Shown one piece after another: positions 1 through 6,207 of a stretch of 22,524 nt of DNA. Under the pieces are notes generated by a model. The model made no database searches, was not told the origin of the DNA, and worked only from the letters and a program-made list of their open reading frames with translations. Each line of letters opens with the position of its first letter. The first letter of the stretch is position 1. The stretch is from contig DDKW01000019.1 of NCBI GenBank assembly GCA_002339805.1, positions 8,869 through 31,392 of the forward strand, in the 5' to 3' direction. Source of the stretch: Dehalococcoidia bacterium UBA2588. Lineage in GTDB: Bacteria; Chloroflexota; Dehalococcoidia; Lucifugimonadales; UBA3495. The position numbers and the translations under genes are program-made.

Positions 1-101
1 TTTACACCATGCTGACCTAAAGCTGGTCCTACAGGGGGAGCTGGACTGGCTTTGCCAGCCTCTAATTGAAGTTTTATTATTGCAAGGACTTTCTTTGCCA
101 C
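1..101 (-). CDS. rplK: Ribosomal protein L11, N-terminal part (cut by window edge)
   Basis: The minus strand reads GTG-GCA-AAG-AAA-GTC from position 101, giving [20 protein letters not shown] and then a run ending in GPALGQHGV. This is the conserved N-terminus of L11, the 23S rRNA/GTPase-centre protein. Only 33 codons are visible, and the gene continues beyond position 1. The GTG start is supported by an AGGAGAG Shine-Dalgarno a few bases upstream (about 106-112) and by the match to the family start. It lies 18 bases after the nusG stop, the usual nusG-rplK order, so it is very likely co-transcribed with nusG. The visible [11 protein letters not shown] loop belongs to the thiostrepton-binding N-terminal domain. 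Confidence 0.93.
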   Translation of the reverse strand, partial: MAKKVLAIIKLQLEAGKASPAPPVGPALGQHGV

Positions 102-119
102 TTTACTCTCCTAATCTAC

Positions 120-701
120 CTATGCCCGTTCAACTTGTAAAAAGTCAAGCTCTACGGGAGTTTCTCTTCCAAAAAATGATACTAATACTCGTACTTTACC
201 TTTACTTTCATCAACGTCGTTGATCGCTCCAATAAAGTCAACGAATGGTCCTTCATTTATTCTTACCACATCACCATTTTGGAATCCAATTTTAACTTTG
301 CTAGGTGTCGTTGAATCCACTTGTTTGAATATTTCATCAACTTGGCTGTCTTCTAGTGGTGTTGGCTTAGATCTCCTATCATTACCATCTTCCGAAGAAA
401 CAAATCCTGTCACACCAGGAGTGTTTCTAACTATATACCAACTATCATCATCCATTGTCATTTGCACCAGGATGTACCCAGGGAATAATTTTTTTCGCTC
501 TGGTGTACGCTGGCCGTCCTTGAAAACAACTTCTTCCTCGGTAGGAACAACAACATCTATTATTTTTTCATGCATTCCCAGACTTTGGATTCTTAGTTTT
601 AGGTTCCTTTCCACAATATCTTCTTGCCCAGAATAAGTGTGTACGATATACCATTTAGGCCCATCTACATACACATCCTGATTGTTATTAGATATAGTCA
701 T
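120..701 (-). CDS. nusG: Transcription termination/antitermination factor NusG
   Basis: This 193-residue protein has the two NusG domains. The NGN domain (about residues 16-115) opens with KWYIVHTYSGQE and carries FPGYILVQM and VRNTPGVTGFV, which contact RNA polymerase. The C-terminal KOW domain (about 135-193) includes GDVVRINEGPFVDFIGAI and ends in FLQVERA, and it binds Rho or S10. Length is normal for bacterial NusG without insertions. It sits between secE (31 bases upstream) and rplK (18 bases downstream) in the standard order. The ATG start gives a short polar leader before KWY. An AGGA lies about a dozen bases upstream, so the Shine-Dalgarno is modest. Assignment is firm. Confidence 0.97.
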   Translation of the reverse strand: MTISNNNQDVYVDGPKWYIVHTYSGQEDIVERNLKLRIQSLGMHEKIIDVVVPTEEEVVFKDGQRTPERKKLFPGYILVQMTMDDDSWYIVRNTPGVTGFVSSEDGNDRRSKPTPLEDSQVDEIFKQVDSTTPSKVKIGFQNGDVVRINEGPFVDFIGAINDVDESKGKVRVLVSFFGRETPVELDFLQVERA

Positions 702-732
702 ATTAACTTAATTATCCTGTATAAATTAAAGC

Positions 733-963
733 TTAAAGTACGTACTTACCGAATGTTGCGGCAAGCACTCTATCTAAACCACCCAGGTAAAACCCCATAA
801 TGACTGCTAGGACCAACACAACTATAGTCAGCCTGATAGTCTCTTCTTTACTGGGCCATACCGACTTTCTGAGTTCCGAGATAGTTTCTCTTAAGAAAGT
901 AAGTGGTCCTGTCCGGTTAACACCTTGCTGTCTTACTGCTCTTCTAGAGCCTGACGAAACCAT
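733..963 (-). CDS. secE: Preprotein translocase subunit SecE
   Basis: This is a short single-spanning membrane protein of the SecYEG channel. From the start chosen here (MVSSGSRRAV) it is 76 residues: a basic N-terminus, the conserved amphipathic segment FLRETISELRKSVWPSKEET, then one hydrophobic helix (LTIVVLVLAVIMGFYLGGL) and a short tail. The WPSKEET motif is the SecE hallmark. The reading frame is open to another ATG at 993, which would add ten residues but overlap the end of rpmG by 26 bases. The ATG at 963, four bases after the rpmG stop, gives the usual length and no overlap. An AGGGG sits just before the 993 ATG, so the longer start cannot be excluded. Confidence 0.93.
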   Translation of the reverse strand: MVSSGSRRAVRQQGVNRTGPLTFLRETISELRKSVWPSKEETIRLTIVVLVLAVIMGFYLGGLDRVLAATFGKYVL

Positions 964-967
964 TAAC

Positions 968-1138
968 CTATCTGGTCTCCCTGTGAAGGACATGTCCCCT
1001 ACATTTCGGACTCGGACAGAACTTTTTAAGTTCTATTCTTTGAGTATCATTTCTCTTGTTTTTAGCAGTAGTGTAATTACGCTCTCCACATTCAGTGCAT
1101 TGCATAGTCACTACATCTCTTACTCCACTTTTAGCCAT
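968..1138 (-). CDS. rpmG: Ribosomal protein L33 (zinc-ribbon type)
   Basis: This 56-residue ORF is read on the minus strand between tuf and secE. It starts [20 protein letters not shown] and contains the L33 signature [20 protein letters not shown] and a C-terminal HVLHRETR. L33 is a small 50S protein near the E site. The first cysteine pair is C14-x2-C17. The second is C41-P-S-P-K-C46, two residues longer than the CxxC usual in zinc-binding L33 proteins. The start is seven bases after the tuf stop and the stop is four bases before the chosen secE start, so it is embedded in the tuf-rpmG-secE-nusG operon. Family assignment is firm from the motifs and the context. Confidence 0.95.
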   Translation of the reverse strand: MAKSGVRDVVTMQCTECGERNYTTAKNKRNDTQRIELKKFCPSPKCRGHVLHRETR

Positions 1139-1145
1139 TTTATTA

Positions 1146-2330
1146 TCACTCTATTAATTTTGTGAAGACGCCAGCACCTACAGTCCTACCACCTTCTCGT
1201 ATAGCAAATCTCAATCCTTCTTCAATAGCAACCGGTGTAATCAATTCGATTCCCATGGTCACATTGTCACCAGGCATAATCATTTCAATCCCATCTGGTA
1301 GCTTAATAGATCCAGTTATATCACTTGTTCGAATGTAAAACTGTGGCTTATAGCCGTCGAAAAATGGGGTATGTCTGCCACCTTCTTCTCGACTTAATAT
1401 GTACACCTCAGCTTCAGCCTTAGTATAAGGTTTCATAGAGCCCGGAGCTACGACTACTTGGCCCCGCTCCACTTCTTCTCTATCTACTCCTCTAAGCAAT
1501 ATACCTACAGCATCGCCTGCCTCAGTACTGTCTAAATACTTGTGAAACATTTCTAAGCCAGTAGCAGTAGATCTAAGAGTGTCGCCAAATCTAACAATTT
1601 CTACTTCTGCGCCTTGATTTAATGTTCCTCTTTCAACTCGACCAGTAACAACAGTTCCCCTGCCTTTGATACCGAAAACGTCTTCAATAGGCATTAAGAA
1701 AGGCTCGTCTACCAATCGTGTTGGTTGCGGGATGAAATCATCCATCGTGTCTACTAGTTTCTGGACTTCTGCCATTGCTTCAGGATCACCTTCTAGTGCC
1801 TTGAGCCCACTAACTCTAATTATAGGAGTGTCATCTCCAGGGAATTCATAAGTTGTGAGGAGCTCTCTGACTTCCATTTCAACTAGTTCTAAAAGTTCTT
1901 CGTCATCCATCATGTCACATTTATTCAGAGCCACTAGAATTTTTGGAACTTCAACTTGTCTTGCCAACAGGATGTGCTCTCTTGTCTGAGGCATAGGGCC
2001 ATCAGGAGCACTAACTACCAAAATAGCGCCGTCCATCTGAGCTGCGCCGGTGATCATGTTTTTAATGTAGTCAGCGTGACCTGGGCAGTCAACGTGAGCG
2101 TAATGCCTGTTATCGGTCTCATACTCAACGTGAGCTATAGCTATTGTTACACCCCTAGCCTTTTCCTCAGGAGCGTTATCTATTTGATCCATTCCTTTAA
2201 ATTCTGCTCCTCCTCTTTCAGCTAATGATCTTGTTATAGCTGCTGTCAAAGTTGTTTTACCATGGTCTACGTGACCAATTGTTCCTACATTAACGTGTGG
2301 TTTAGACCTATCGAATTTTTCTGCTGCCAT
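1146..2330 (-). CDS. tuf: Elongation factor Tu
   Basis: This 394-residue GTPase delivers aminoacyl-tRNA to the ribosome. The G motifs are all present: GHVDHGKTT (P-loop, about residues 18-26), the switch I segment ending in [15 protein letters not shown] (G3, about 81-87), NKCD (G4, about 136-139) and SGLKAL at the G5 position. Domains II and III follow, with [13 protein letters not shown] and a C-terminal [15 protein letters not shown]. Length is typical of bacterial EF-Tu, with no obvious insertion. It lies downstream of tRNA-Thr(GGU), as in tufB loci, and seven bases before rpmG. A GAGGT lies about 11 bases upstream of the ATG. Confidence 0.98.
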   Translation of the reverse strand: MAAEKFDRSKPHVNVGTIGHVDHGKTTLTAAITRSLAERGGAEFKGMDQIDNAPEEKARGVTIAIAHVEYETDNRHYAHVDCPGHADYIKNMITGAAQMDGAILVVSAPDGPMPQTREHILLARQVEVPKILVALNKCDMMDDEELLELVEMEVRELLTTYEFPGDDTPIIRVSGLKALEGDPEAMAEVQKLVDTMDDFIPQPTRLVDEPFLMPIEDVFGIKGRGTVVTGRVERGTLNQGAEVEIVRFGDTLRSTATGLEMFHKYLDSTEAGDAVGILLRGVDREEVERGQVVVAPGSMKPYTKAEAEVYILSREEGGRHTPFFDGYKPQFYIRTSDITGSIKLPDGIEMIMPGDNVTMGIELITPVAIEEGLRFAIREGGRTVGAGVFTKLIE

Positions 2331-2370
2331 TTTGGTTTTTTACCTCAATCTCTCTATTTTTCTTTATTTC

Positions 2371-2445
2371 TGGAGCCCAGAGGCGGGATTGAACCGCCGA
2401 CCTCGTTCTTACCAAGAACGCGCTCTACCACTGAGCTACCTGGGC
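2371..2445 (-). tRNA. tRNA-Thr (anticodon GGT)
   Basis: On the minus strand this 75-base gene folds as a full cloverleaf. The acceptor GCCCAGG pairs with TCTGGGC, closed by one G-U pair. The D arm is AGCTC...GAGC. The anticodon stem is CGTTC/GAACG with loop TTGGTAA, so the anticodon is GGT, decoding ACC/ACU. The T arm is GGCGG-TTCAATC-CCGCC. The discriminator is T and the 3' CCA is encoded. It is the tRNA nearest tuf, matching the thrT position in the E. coli tufB operon. Confidence 0.95.
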
Positions 2446-2467
2446 TTGCCTAGACAAACCCTTGTAA

Positions 2468-2555
2468 TGGTGGAGCGGGTTGGATTCGAACCAACGTAGT
2501 CCTTCCGGACGCCAGATTTACAGTCTGGTGGATTTAACCACTCTCCCACCGCTCC
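2468..2555 (-). tRNA. tRNA-Tyr (anticodon GTA)
   Basis: This is an 88-base class II tRNA on the minus strand with encoded CCA. The acceptor GGAGCGG pairs with CCGCTCC. The anticodon loop CTGTAAA lies between the CCAGA and TCTGG stem halves, giving anticodon GTA. A long variable arm (CGTCCGGAAGGACTACG region) is as expected for bacterial tRNA-Tyr. The T arm is GTTGG-TTCGAAT-CCAAC. It sits 22 bases from tRNA-Thr(GGT) and 6 bases from tRNA-Thr(TGT). Confidence 0.95.
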
Positions 2556-2561
2556 ATGGTA

Positions 2562-2636
2562 TGGAGCCCCAGTGGGGATTCGAACCCCAAACCTGCCGAT
2601 TACAAATCGGCTGCGCTACCATTGCGCCACAGGGGC
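2562..2636 (-). tRNA. tRNA-Thr (anticodon TGT)
   Basis: This is a 75-base tRNA on the minus strand with encoded CCA, the first gene of the tRNA-tuf operon. The acceptor is GCCCCTG with CTGGGGC, which leaves one T-T opposition at pair 6-67. The D arm is GCGC-AATGGTA-GCGC. The anticodon stem GCCGA/TCGGC encloses loop TTTGTAA, so the anticodon is TGT, decoding ACA/ACG. The T arm is TGGGG-TTCGAAT-CCCCA. The gene order Thr(TGT)-Tyr-...-Thr(GGT)-tuf matches E. coli thrU-tyrU-(glyT)-thrT-tufB. Confidence 0.93.
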
Positions 2637-2660
2637 CCGCGCACCTAAAAACCACTATAA

Positions 2661-2686
2661 AATAGCCCCGAATTTACGGGGCTATT
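2661..2686 (-). promoter_or_regulatory. Leader stem-loop of the tRNA-tuf operon (attenuator-like or processing hairpin)
   Basis: A perfect 10-bp inverted repeat (AATAGCCCCG / CGGGGCTATT) encloses a 6-base loop. It can be extended on the minus transcript by an outer AACCA/TGGTT pairing across a small internal loop, followed by a T-rich stretch (TGGTTTTTAG). It lies about 20-40 bases after the predicted start of the minus-strand transcript and 25 bases before the first tRNA. On the minus strand it therefore looks like an intrinsic terminator or attenuator, or an RNase III-type processing stem, in the operon leader. No plus-strand gene ends here. The structure is seen directly; the function is inferred. 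Confidence 0.6.
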
Positions 2687-2710
2687 AAAAATGGTTCTCT
2701 CGTAGCGCAG

Positions 2711-2740
2711 ATTATATATGACGTACTCGTTGAGTGTCAA
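2711..2740 (-). promoter_or_regulatory. Housekeeping sigma-70-type promoter of the tRNA-tuf operon
   Basis: On the minus strand there is a perfect TTGACA (2740-2735), an 18-base spacer and a perfect TATAAT (2716-2711). This is the best promoter match in the window, as expected for a highly expressed tRNA/EF-Tu operon. Transcription would begin near 2704, giving a leader of about 65-70 bases before tRNA-Thr(TGT). Confidence 0.8.
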
Positions 2741-2768
2741 TCCAAAGCATCCTATAAAAGAAGCCCTA

Positions 2769-2798
2769 TTGACGTACAATTCTAATATCAAATACACT
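2769..2798 (+). promoter_or_regulatory. Candidate promoter for apt
   Basis: TTGACG (2769-2774) and TACACT (2793-2798) are separated by 18 bases. The -35 has one mismatch to consensus and the -10 has two. Transcription would start near 2805, about 45 bases upstream of the apt ATG and just before the palindrome at 2814-2825. It is roughly back-to-back with the tRNA-tuf promoter. Confidence 0.4.
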
Positions 2799-2813
2799 CT
2801 GTTCGCGCGAGTC

Positions 2814-2825
2814 GAAAACGTTTTC
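2814..2825. promoter_or_regulatory. Palindrome resembling a LacI-family operator
   Basis: GAAAACGTTTTC is a perfect 12-bp palindrome with a central CG, flanked by C and C. It sits between the candidate apt promoter and the apt ATG. LacI-family sites, including the PurR box and catabolite-response elements, share the central AAACGTTT-like core. Position just downstream of a predicted start site would suit repression. No regulator gene is in the window, so the role is inferred from the motif only. Confidence 0.4.
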
Positions 2826-2848
2826 CGAAATTATATGGAGCTAATAAT

Positions 2849-3367
2849 ATGCCTTTAAATCTTGCAGAATACATCATCGATGTTCCTGATTACCCTAAAC
2901 CGGGTATTCTATTCAAAGACATTACTCCTTTATTACAAAATCCTAATGCTTTTTCTCATTGCATAGCGACATTAAGTGAATTATATTCGAAATCCCAATT
3001 CGATGCGATCGCCGGAATCGAATCTCGTGGGTTCATATTTGCATGCCCATTAGCTATAGAATTACAAACTTCATTTATTCCCATTCGTAAACTTGGTAAA
3101 TTACCAAGACAAACATTACAGGCCGAATATGAACTCGAATATGGATCTGAGACGATTGAGATCCATGAAGATGCGATCACTCCCGGCTCCAAAGTCTTGA
3201 TAATAGATGACGTTCTAGCCACAGGCGGGACCTTAAAAGCAGCAACGAATCTAGTAAAACAAAGCGGAGCTACTAACATCGAAATATGCACGATAGTAGA
3301 ATTATTGTTCTTAAATGGGCGAGAAGCACTCTCAGACACAAAATTGACATCCTTAGTCACTTTCTAG
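2849..3367 (+). CDS. apt: Adenine phosphoribosyltransferase
   Basis: This 172-residue cytoplasmic enzyme of purine salvage makes AMP and pyrophosphate from adenine and PRPP. The N-terminus (YIIDVPDYPKPGILFKDITP, residues 8-27) is characteristic of APRT. IAGIESRGFIF (54-64) and KLGKLP (81-86) are the usual adenine/phosphate-contacting loops, and VLIIDDVLATGGT (116-128) is the PRPP-binding loop. Length is typical (170-180). The ATG start is preceded by GGAG and fits the family N-terminus. It is the first plus-strand gene after the divergent tRNA-tuf promoter. A LacI-operator-like palindrome lies in its leader, which might mean purine-dependent or catabolite control. Confidence 0.95.
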   Translation: MPLNLAEYIIDVPDYPKPGILFKDITPLLQNPNAFSHCIATLSELYSKSQFDAIAGIESRGFIFACPLAIELQTSFIPIRKLGKLPRQTLQAEYELEYGSETIEIHEDAITPGSKVLIIDDVLATGGTLKAATNLVKQSGATNIEICTIVELLFLNGREALSDTKLTSLVTF

Positions 3368-3465
3368 CGAGATGTGTGGCAATTTACAAGTAGAAAAAGT
3401 TACGAAAATCTGATAATTTAACTTCACTAAATTAGGTAATATAAATCAAAGGCGGAGGAGATGAA

Positions 3466-4338
3466 ATGGTTGAATCGATCAACATAGGCAATGTAGAAGT
3501 GACATGCGTACTAGATATGGTGCCACCTCCACGACCAACAACCGCGATGTTCCCGGATGTTGATGAGTCAGAATGGAATGACCATCAAGATGCACTTGAA
3601 AATGGCCAATTGCAACTTTATTACACCGCTTTTGTTGTGAAATCATTGGATCAACTCATGATGGTTGACACAGGTATGGGACCTGGACCCCATCCAGATC
3701 GTGGTAATTTAACAGGCGACCTATATAATGCTATTAGGCCTGTCCTATCTCCTCCAGACATAGGAGACAACCACACCAATGTTTCACCATCAGATCAAGT
3801 TAACTTTGTAATCCACACTCATTTACATGCTGATCATGTGGGTTGGAATCTTAGATATCAGGGCGGCATGCCAGCTCCATCGTTCCGTAGAGCCAGATAT
3901 CTCGTTCCAAAAGAAGACTACGATTACTTCACCGAGCCCGATCGACTAGAAGGATTAGAATACATACAGAGACAAGTGATGCCCCTAAGAAGGCTACGAC
4001 TTCAGGAAATCGTGGAAGGGGATTATCAAATCAATGATGAAATCATTACGAAACCAGCCCCAGGGCATACACCGGGGCATAGAGTTGTGTATATAAATTC
4101 GGCAGGCCAAAAAGGAATAATTGTAGGCGACCTTTTGCACTCAGTAGCGCAGGTTGAACATCCAGAATGGTGTGCAGGAGTAGACGTGGACAAACAAGCA
4201 AGTGCTAAAAATCGACTTGATATACTCGAAGAAGCCGAAGCTGAAGATATGATTATATGTGCTGGACACTTCCCTCCGGGGCAAGTATTCGGTAAAGTTA
4301 AAACAGTTAACGGCAAACGAACCTGGAATCCTATTTAA
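3466..4338 (+). CDS. Metallo-beta-lactamase-fold hydrolase
   Basis: This 290-residue protein of the MBL superfamily has no signal peptide. Metal ligands are visible: HLHADH (H119, H121, D123, H124), H201 in PGHTPGH, D222 in VGDLLHS and H268 in CAGHFPPG. This is a complete dinuclear zinc set. The VDTGMGPG strand (68-75) and the HTPGH loop are like the AHL-lactonase/AttM and related MBL hydrolases, but substrate cannot be read from the sequence. The ATG is set by a strong GGAGGAG Shine-Dalgarno at 3453-3460. It starts 98 bases after apt and ends 24 bases before the next gene. It could be a lactonase, an esterase or a quinoprotein-like hydrolase. Confidence 0.88.
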   Translation: MVESINIGNVEVTCVLDMVPPPRPTTAMFPDVDESEWNDHQDALENGQLQLYYTAFVVKSLDQLMMVDTGMGPGPHPDRGNLTGDLYNAIRPVLSPPDIGDNHTNVSPSDQVNFVIHTHLHADHVGWNLRYQGGMPAPSFRRARYLVPKEDYDYFTEPDRLEGLEYIQRQVMPLRRLRLQEIVEGDYQINDEIITKPAPGHTPGHRVVYINSAGQKGIIVGDLLHSVAQVEHPEWCAGVDVDKQASAKNRLDILEEAEAEDMIICAGHFPPGQVFGKVKTVNGKRTWNPI

Positions 4339-4362
4339 CATCTAAGTGAGCAAAATTAATTT

Positions 4363-5070
4363 ATGAGTAAAATTTCAGATTTCCTAGACAAAATTCATAC
4401 GGCAGCTCCAACTCCCCTGGGGTTTGGAGCTGATCGGTCCGAAAAATCCCCTGGGTTAGGTTTGTTTGCATCCATATCCAAACCGACCAAGCAAAAACTA
4501 TCCACTTTATCTAATAATGTCGACGGGATTCTGTTTGTAGAATCGCCTGACCCAGCAAATGTGAAAGACTTGGATACACCGTGGATGTCTGGAGTTTTAC
4601 CCGATTCAGATGACCACGTCTCATCCTTGATAGAACTTGGATGCGACGGCATTCATTGCGACCTAAATGCAGCGGTATCAATCATCACTAATGATGACAT
4701 TTCAGTGTTCCTTTCAGTCCCTCTAAATTATGACTGGAATCAACTTATGGTAATCAATACTCTGCCCGTGGACGGGTACATAATTAATTCTGAAAACAAA
4801 CAAGCACTATCACTGAAACAATTAAGTGAAATAGGATCAATAACTAGAAGCACTGATAAGTACTGTTTGCTAACGATTAATGAGAGTCCCTCAGACAACG
4901 AATTAGAAGCTCTAAGAAAAATAGGATTGATGGGATTAATCATCAATAGTGATGAATTTGCAACAGCAGATATTAAGAAGCTCAAAACCAGTCTTGCAGG
5001 CATGCCTAGCCCAAATCATAAGAAAAAACAACGCAACCAGGTAAAATCAGTATTTGAAATAGAAGATTAA
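4363..5070 (+). CDS. Unrecognised protein with a beta/alpha-barrel-like pattern
   Basis: I do not recognise this 235-residue protein. It shows a repeating alternation of short hydrophobic strands and helices: GLGLFASI, VDGILFV, CDGIHCDL, ISVFLSVPL, VDGYIIN, YCLLTIN and LMGLIIN. That pattern, with strands ending in small or polar residues, resembles a TIM barrel of the phosphoribosyl-isomerase/TrpA/TrpF kind. No standard catalytic motif of those enzymes is evident (no PFSDPxADGP of TrpA, for instance). The tail after residue 210 is basic and probably disordered (KKKQRNQ). There is no signal peptide. It lies 24 bases after the MBL gene and 102 bases before trpD. The fold is an inference from pattern only. 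Confidence 0.7.
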   Translation: MSKISDFLDKIHTAAPTPLGFGADRSEKSPGLGLFASISKPTKQKLSTLSNNVDGILFVESPDPANVKDLDTPWMSGVLPDSDDHVSSLIELGCDGIHCDLNAAVSIITNDDISVFLSVPLNYDWNQLMVINTLPVDGYIINSENKQALSLKQLSEIGSITRSTDKYCLLTINESPSDNELEALRKIGLMGLIINSDEFATADIKKLKTSLAGMPSPNHKKKQRNQVKSVFEIED

Positions 5071-5136
5071 CATTCTTCCTAAATACTCCCTAATAATTCT
5101 AGAGGCATTCCACTTAATTGAACTAAGGTATTTCTG

Positions 5137-5142
5137 TATAAT
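5137..5142 (+). promoter_or_regulatory. Candidate -10 element for the trpDCFB genes
   Basis: A perfect TATAAT lies 30 bases upstream of the trpD ATG, inside the 102-base gap after the unrecognised gene. It is preceded by TG, but no good -35 lies 16-18 bases upstream (TTAATT is the nearest). Transcription would start near 5149, giving a leader of about 24 bases, too short for a classical trp attenuator with a leader peptide. Confidence 0.35.
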
Positions 5143-5172
5143 AGCAATTACAACCAGATTAATTGAGGTTCT

Positions 5173-6192
5173 ATGATTACAGGAACAATTAGAAAGCTTG
5201 CAGCCAGCGAATCATTGACGTTCGAAGAATCATTAATATCAATGACCCAAATCATGAGTGGTGAAGTCAGCGAAATTCAACTCGCAGCATTCTTAGTTTC
5301 TCTCCAAATCAAAGGAGCCACATCAGATGAAATAGCAGGTATGGCCACAGCCATGCGAGAAAAGGCTACCCAGATAAGTTTAGATTATGATCTTGTTGAT
5401 ACTTGTGGTACCGGGGGAGATGGACAAAACCTCTTTAATATATCAACTGCCTGTATATTTGTGGCAGCCGGCATGGGGCTGAAAATTGCAAAACACGGTA
5501 ACCGAGCAGCTTCTGGAACTTGCGGAAGTGCAGATGTCTTAGAAGGGCTCGGGGTTAACATTGAACTTTCCCCAGAAAAAGTTAAACAATGTATAGAATT
5601 AGTAGGAGCAGGATTCATGTTTGCGCCTATGTTTCATCCAGCCATGAAATACGCAGGACCTGTTAGACGAGAATTAGGAATGCCCACTATATTTAATTTG
5701 CTCGGGCCTCTTACTAACCCTGCAAAAGCCACCCATCAAATACTAGGTGTTCCCAATATTGACATTGGCCAACAAATGGCTGAATCACTACAGAAGATGG
5801 AAATTAAAAGAGGCATGGTGATTCATTGCGAGTCCGAGGATGGAGGAGTCGATGAATTAACTCTAAGCGGAATCAATCACCTATGGGATATAAAAAAAGG
5901 AGTTATTTCTTATTCTAAATTCACAGCGGCAGACATAGGTATGGAAGCAGTATCACTTAGTCAAATCAAAGGCAAGGACAAAGGTTTTAACGCCTCTATA
6001 ATCACGGATGTTCTAGACGGTAATCCCTCCCCGCACCGAGAAATTATACTCCTGAACGCAGGAATGATTGCAAAAATGTGTGATTTAGTAACCACACTCG
6101 AAGAAGGAATTGAACTAGCTAAAAAAACCATTGATTCAAATCAAGCCAAATTAAAACTAGTTGAATTAAGAGAGTTATCTTCATCACTGTGA
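5173..6192 (+). CDS. trpD: Anthranilate phosphoribosyltransferase
   Basis: This 339-residue enzyme of tryptophan biosynthesis transfers the phosphoribosyl group of PRPP to anthranilate. The glycine-rich PRPP/metal motif DTCGTGGDG (residues 76-84), the anthranilate-site loop KHGNRAAS (107-114), GSADVLEGLGVN (118-129), the GPVRRELGMPTIFNLLGPL stretch and the acidic DGGVDELTLSG region are all present in order. Length is normal, and there is no fused TrpG glutaminase domain. The ATG at 5173 follows TTGAGGT and gives the usual short N-terminal helix. It leads a compact trpD-trpC-trpF-trpB cluster, with trpC starting 15 bases downstream. It could not be a nucleoside phosphorylase, because the KHGNRA and DTCGTGGD pair is TrpD-specific. 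Confidence 0.96.
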   Translation: MITGTIRKLAASESLTFEESLISMTQIMSGEVSEIQLAAFLVSLQIKGATSDEIAGMATAMREKATQISLDYDLVDTCGTGGDGQNLFNISTACIFVAAGMGLKIAKHGNRAASGTCGSADVLEGLGVNIELSPEKVKQCIELVGAGFMFAPMFHPAMKYAGPVRRELGMPTIFNLLGPLTNPAKATHQILGVPNIDIGQQMAESLQKMEIKRGMVIHCESEDGGVDELTLSGINHLWDIKKGVISYSKFTAADIGMEAVSLSQIKGKDKGFNASIITDVLDGNPSPHREIILLNAGMIAKMCDLVTTLEEGIELAKKTIDSNQAKLKLVELRELSSSL

Positions 6193-6207
6193 GAACTGAG
6201 AACAAAT

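Noticed and set aside
800..1165. Plus-strand ORF of 121 residues over secE and rpmG
   Set aside because: It lies antisense to secE and rpmG, whose products are conserved and in operon order. The hydrophobic content is an antisense effect.
2262..2665. Plus-strand small ORFs across the tRNA block (residue patterns such as RGGIEPPTSF and WGFEPQTC)
   Set aside because: They are translations of reverse-complement tRNA T-arms and acceptors, a well-known false annotation.
3410..3460. A promoter with TATAAA at 3440-3445 for the MBL gene
   Set aside because: The -35 match is poor (TTTAAC), and the start would fall inside the Shine-Dalgarno. Read-through from apt is as likely.
4363..5070. Calling the unknown protein a TrpA or a TrpF paralogue
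   Set aside because: The TIM-barrel-like rhythm is suggestive, but the TrpA motif and the TrpF catalytic Cys/Asp set are missing.
5071..5172. trp attenuator with a leader peptide upstream of trpD
   Set aside because: There is no short ORF with tandem Trp codons and no alternative hairpins ending in a T-run.
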